Part shown: one piece after another, positions 4,429 to 7,071 of the stretch | How the letters are laid out: the number at the start of each line of letters is the position of its first letter | How positions within the stretch are numbered: position 1 is the first letter of the stretch | Assembly: GCA_938091475.1 (NCBI GenBank) | Contig: CALLJI010000118.1 | Span: 1-7,071, forward strand | DNA length: 7,071 bases | Direction of reading: 5' to 3' | DNA from: an uncultured Caldimicrobium sp. | GTDB lineage: Bacteria > Desulfobacterota > Thermodesulfobacteria > Thermodesulfobacteriales > Thermodesulfobacteriaceae | Program-made: the position numbers and the translations under genes | The notes under the pieces: model-generated | What the model was told of the DNA's origin: nothing | Seen by the model: the letters and a program-made list of their open reading frames with translations, nothing else | The model's database searches: none

Positions 4429-7071
4429 TTAAAAATTCATAGCCAATTTTTGCAACTTTTCATTTTTTTTACTTTCAAAATACTCTTTTACTTGTTCAAC
4501 AAAGGCTTCAAGACGCATTCTAACTCCCATAGCTTTTTGACCATCGCAGGGCACTGTCAAAAGGGGTAATCTTTCTCCTATTTCTTCTCTGATTCTCTTA
4601 AGAATAGCAGATTGGACATTTCCTGGCATACAGGCAAAAGGTATGACATTTACTATTCCAGAGACGCCTCTTTCGAGATATTCCACCGCCTTTCCGATGG
4701 ATAACATCACTTCTCCGCCTTCGTAATCGGGATGAACAAAGGAACTGGCAAATTTCTCCAAATCCTCAATAGTAGGCTCCTTAGCTCTATCACCTAACAA
4801 ATCCTTTACTATTCTTAGAAAAGCTTCTTCCTCTTGAACTTGGATTTTATTTTCAATAATGAATTTTAGAGTCGCCCCAAGCATTCCAGATTTTTTGGCC
4901 CATTTTTTGGAAATAAAATTAATAAAGTATATCCATTCCCCCACAGGAGGCATAAGCACTTCAAGCCCCATATTTTCCAAAGTGCGATATAAATTCTCGT
5001 TAGCAAAACGATTATTTCTCACATATATTTCTCCCACTACCCCCACCAAAGGCAATTCTTCATCTCTCCTGGGAATCTTGGCAAATTCCTCTCGAATTTC
5101 AAGCATCACCTGAAGAAGATCTCCTCGCTCTTCAAGAGCTTTTTCAATCTTTGAGAGGCTCTCTTTATAAACCCTATCTACTTCCTCCTTGTCTAAGGCA
5201 TAGGGTCTTATTCTCCTCAAAAGTTTGTCTAAAATATCAACAGCTACAACTCCTCTCCAGGCAAAACGAGTAAAATCTCTTCCTGCAATTCCAAGATCAT
5301 CGTAAAATTCTATATCCTGTTGGGGTGAGTAAATAGGAAGATTTGTAATACCAAGATCTCTTAAAATTTTTCTCTGAAGCCTATTGTATTGCCCAAATCT
5401 GCAAGGTCCAGAACCATCAGGCATAAAAAATACACTCTTTTCTGGATCAAAATTCGGCCGTTGAATCAACTTTATTAAATCCCCTGTAGTTAAAATAGTG
5501 GGATAACACTCCTTGCCAGAGGTCCATTTTCTTCCCAGCTCAAGGGATTCCTCATCCGGCTCAGGCAAACACTCTGCCTTGACCCCACAGGCTCTAAAAG
5601 CTGCAGCTAAAGCTCTGGCATGATCACACATATAAGGTATATATATAGTTCTTCCCTCAGAAGGGTGTATCTTGTGGCGTGTAAAGTCCCTTTTTAAGTT
5701 ATAGGTTTTTCTTTTCCCTTTTATGCTATCTACAAAGGCTTCAAGCCTGGTGATTAAACCTGCTTCAGCACTATGCTCATCTACCTCGATTTCAATAAAG
5801 GGTTTTCCTGCAAGCAACTCCTCAAAAAAGTGTGCTATGAAAGAATCAGGTCCACAGGAGAAATTAGTAAAATAAATAGGGAAGAGATTTGGATTTTCTC
5901 TAAGATAATGAGCTACCAAAAGAAAGCGTTGCCCGTATTCCCAATACATCCCCTCTAAGGTATCTCCATATTTGACTTCATCCAAAGGCAACATATCAAT
6001 AGGCAGTCCAAGTAAACCAAGCTTTCTAATCTTATGATGCAAGGCAAGGTTTGCTCCTGGATCAAAGGCATTATAAGGTCTTCCCACTATCACAAGAATG
6101 ATCTCTTTCTCAAAGGCTTTTAATAGTTCCCTACCCCTGGTTTTTAGGTAGTGATGGAAGTCTCTTTGAGCCTCCTCAGCCACCTTCCAGGCCTTTTTCA
6201 CTTTTTCTACAGGCTCTCCCAAGAGAAGGGCTAAGTTTTTAATTTCTTCATTTAGCACATACCCTTTTCTTCCTAAATGTAGAACTGGAGAAATAACCCT
6301 AATTCCCCTTTCTTTAAAATTCAGACTGGCTGGTGTTATCCAGGGTAAGCTTTGTACCCAGGGGCAGATCTTTCCAATTTTTAATTCCTCTACCTCAGGG
6401 GGCAAATCAGTAATTTGGGGAAGGAAGAGATTTTTAACCCCTAAGTCAAAGAGCGTTTTTACCTGCCCTAAAGCTATTTTTACGGGAAAACAAGGCTCGG
6501 CAGGGGTTAGCTCACATCCTTTTTTAATGATTTCTTTAGAAGTAGGGGGAGATAGGAAGACCTTGTAACCTAACTCTTGAAAGAGGGTAGCAAAGAGGGG
6601 AAGCCATTCAAAAAATTGTAGGGCACGAGGTATACCAATTACATCGGAAGAGGACAAATCTATATCTTTTGGAAGGGGCTGTAAATAAGAGAGAAGCTTT
6701 TCTGTTCTCTCGAGAGTAGGATTGGGAATGTTTTCATTGGGTTTTCGGTGATCAAGTTCATAACGGTCACAGCGCCCACCATAATAAAAGGGATGAGACC
6801 CATCTACTACCACTTTATGAACTTCACATTGATTAGGACAATAATTACACTCAAAGGAGGAAATGAGATACTTCACTTGGGTAAGATCAAAGCCCTTAAA
6901 CTTAGTAGTTCCCTTGGTTTCCTCCTTAGCAAGCAGGGCAACTCCAATGGCCCCTGTGACCTCATTATTAGGAGGCACTATGATAGGTTTTCCTAATACC
7001 TTCTCAAAGGCTGCTACTACTCCCTTGTTAAAAGCTACAGCCCCTTGAAAGAAAATCTTTTTACCAATCTT
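4429..7071 (-). CDS. Large acyl-CoA dehydratase activase-related fusion (partial, 5' end outside window)
   Basis: The reading frame is open to the window edge. Visible are 880 residues; numbering counts from the codon at 7071-7069. Residues 1-51 are the end of an ASKHA (BadF/BadG/BcrA/BcrD) ATPase domain, recognisable by FFQGAVAFNKG (7-17) and VTGAIGVALLAKE (38-50). Then comes C75-x2-C78-x3-C82 with C101 in GGRCDRYE, a possible Fe-S or zinc site. A DUF2229/COG3580-like domain follows (about 143-450), with IGIPRAL (145-151), C186, C194 in EPCFPVK, C236 and SCGPDSF (405-411; C406). The last part (about 475-865) resembles COG3581/HgdB-type dehydratase subunits: C482, C495, C501, GKECYP (C522), GPCRFGQY (C557), C814 and PCDGQ (C842). 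Characterised relatives use ATP hydrolysis to inject low-potential electrons from an Fe-S activator into a dehydratase or reductase. No substrate is known for the fused forms. Probably 500 or more residues are missing upstream. Confidence 0.9.
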   Translation of the reverse strand, partial: KIGKKIFFQGAVAFNKGVVAAFEKVLGKPIIVPPNNEVTGAIGVALLAKEETKGTTKFKGFDLTQVKYLISSFECNYCPNQCEVHKVVVDGSHPFYYGGRCDRYELDHRKPNENIPNPTLERTEKLLSYLQPLPKDIDLSSSDVIGIPRALQFFEWLPLFATLFQELGYKVFLSPPTSKEIIKKGCELTPAEPCFPVKIALGQVKTLFDLGVKNLFLPQITDLPPEVEELKIGKICPWVQSLPWITPASLNFKERGIRVISPVLHLGRKGYVLNEEIKNLALLLGEPVEKVKKAWKVAEEAQRDFHHYLKTRGRELLKAFEKEIILVIVGRPYNAFDPGANLALHHKIRKLGLLGLPIDMLPLDEVKYGDTLEGMYWEYGQRFLLVAHYLRENPNLFPIYFTNFSCGPDSFIAHFFEELLAGKPFIEIEVDEHSAEAGLITRLEAFVDSIKGKRKTYNLKRDFTRHKIHPSEGRTIYIPYMCDHARALAAAFRACGVKAECLPEPDEESLELGRKWTSGKECYPTILTTGDLIKLIQRPNFDPEKSVFFMPDGSGPCRFGQYNRLQRKILRDLGITNLPIYSPQQDIEFYDDLGIAGRDFTRFAWRGVVAVDILDKLLRRIRPYALDKEEVDRVYKESLSKIEKALEERGDLLQVMLEIREEFAKIPRRDEELPLVGVVGEIYVRNNRFANENLYRTLENMGLEVLMPPVGEWIYFINFISKKWAKKSGMLGATLKFIIENKIQVQEEEAFLRIVKDLLGDRAKEPTIEDLEKFASSFVHPDYEGGEVMLSIGKAVEYLERGVSGIVNVIPFACMPGNVQSAILKRIREEIGERLPLLTVPCDGQKAMGVRMRLEAFVEQVKEYFESKKNEKLQKLAMNF

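Noticed and set aside
4859..5958. Plus-strand open frames opposite the fusion gene (4859-5113, 5773-5958)
   Set aside because: They are antisense to conserved cysteine motifs of the fusion gene and are explained by its codon pattern.
6976..6978. GTG as the true start of the large fusion gene
   Set aside because: The frame stays open to base 7071, and the 31 codons before it encode the conserved end of the ASKHA domain, so this is an internal valine.
6748..7048. Plus-strand open frames near the right edge
   Set aside because: They are antisense to the ASKHA tail and Cys4 motif of the fusion gene.

Overview
The window is AT-rich bacterial chromosome. Every convincing gene lies on the minus strand, so transcription runs from base 7071 towards base 1. 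Gene content points to an anaerobe: there is a very large cysteine-rich fusion of the 2-hydroxyacyl-CoA dehydratase activator/dehydratase type. The Fo genes stand apart from any F1 genes, and the intergenic palindromes contain GCCCCTACAA. This combination suggests a thermophilic, strictly anaerobic lineage such as Thermodesulfobacteriota (Thermodesulfobacterium/Caldimicrobium-like). That placement is inference from gene style, not a database match.

In transcription order: (1) 7071-4429 is the C-terminal 880 residues of a giant fusion. It holds the tail of an ASKHA ATPase activator domain, a Cys4 motif, a DUF2229/COG3580-like domain and a COG3581/HgdB-like domain. Its beginning lies outside the window. 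(2) 4428-4344 is a short AT-rich gap with possible promoter elements. (3) 4343-2470 is a compact Fo operon, atpZ-atpI-atpB-atpE. atpZ starts at TTG and overlaps atpI; the atpB ribosome-binding site overlaps the atpI stop; atpE follows an AT-rich leader and a very strong ribosome-binding site. (4) 2441-2403 is an intrinsic terminator with an 11-bp perfect stem, ending 5 nt before the comM start codon. (5) 2398-869 is comM (YifB), an AAA+ Mg-chelatase-like DNA helicase. (6) 876-286 is a CDP-alcohol phosphatidyltransferase overlapping comM by 8 bp; its motifs lean towards inositol-phosphate-type synthases. (7) 285-1 is non-coding. It holds a dense cluster of REP-like palindromes and a possible insertion-sequence end.

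The Fo genes encode the membrane ion channel (a), the c-ring subunit (c) and two small assembly/accessory proteins. The b and delta subunits and all of F1 must be encoded elsewhere. The c subunit keeps the ion-binding glutamate but has Met where Na+-type c subunits carry Gln, so proton coupling is more likely. The fusion protein is the least understood gene here: its layout suggests that one chain carries both an ATP-driven low-potential electron gate and the metal-cluster domains it would feed.
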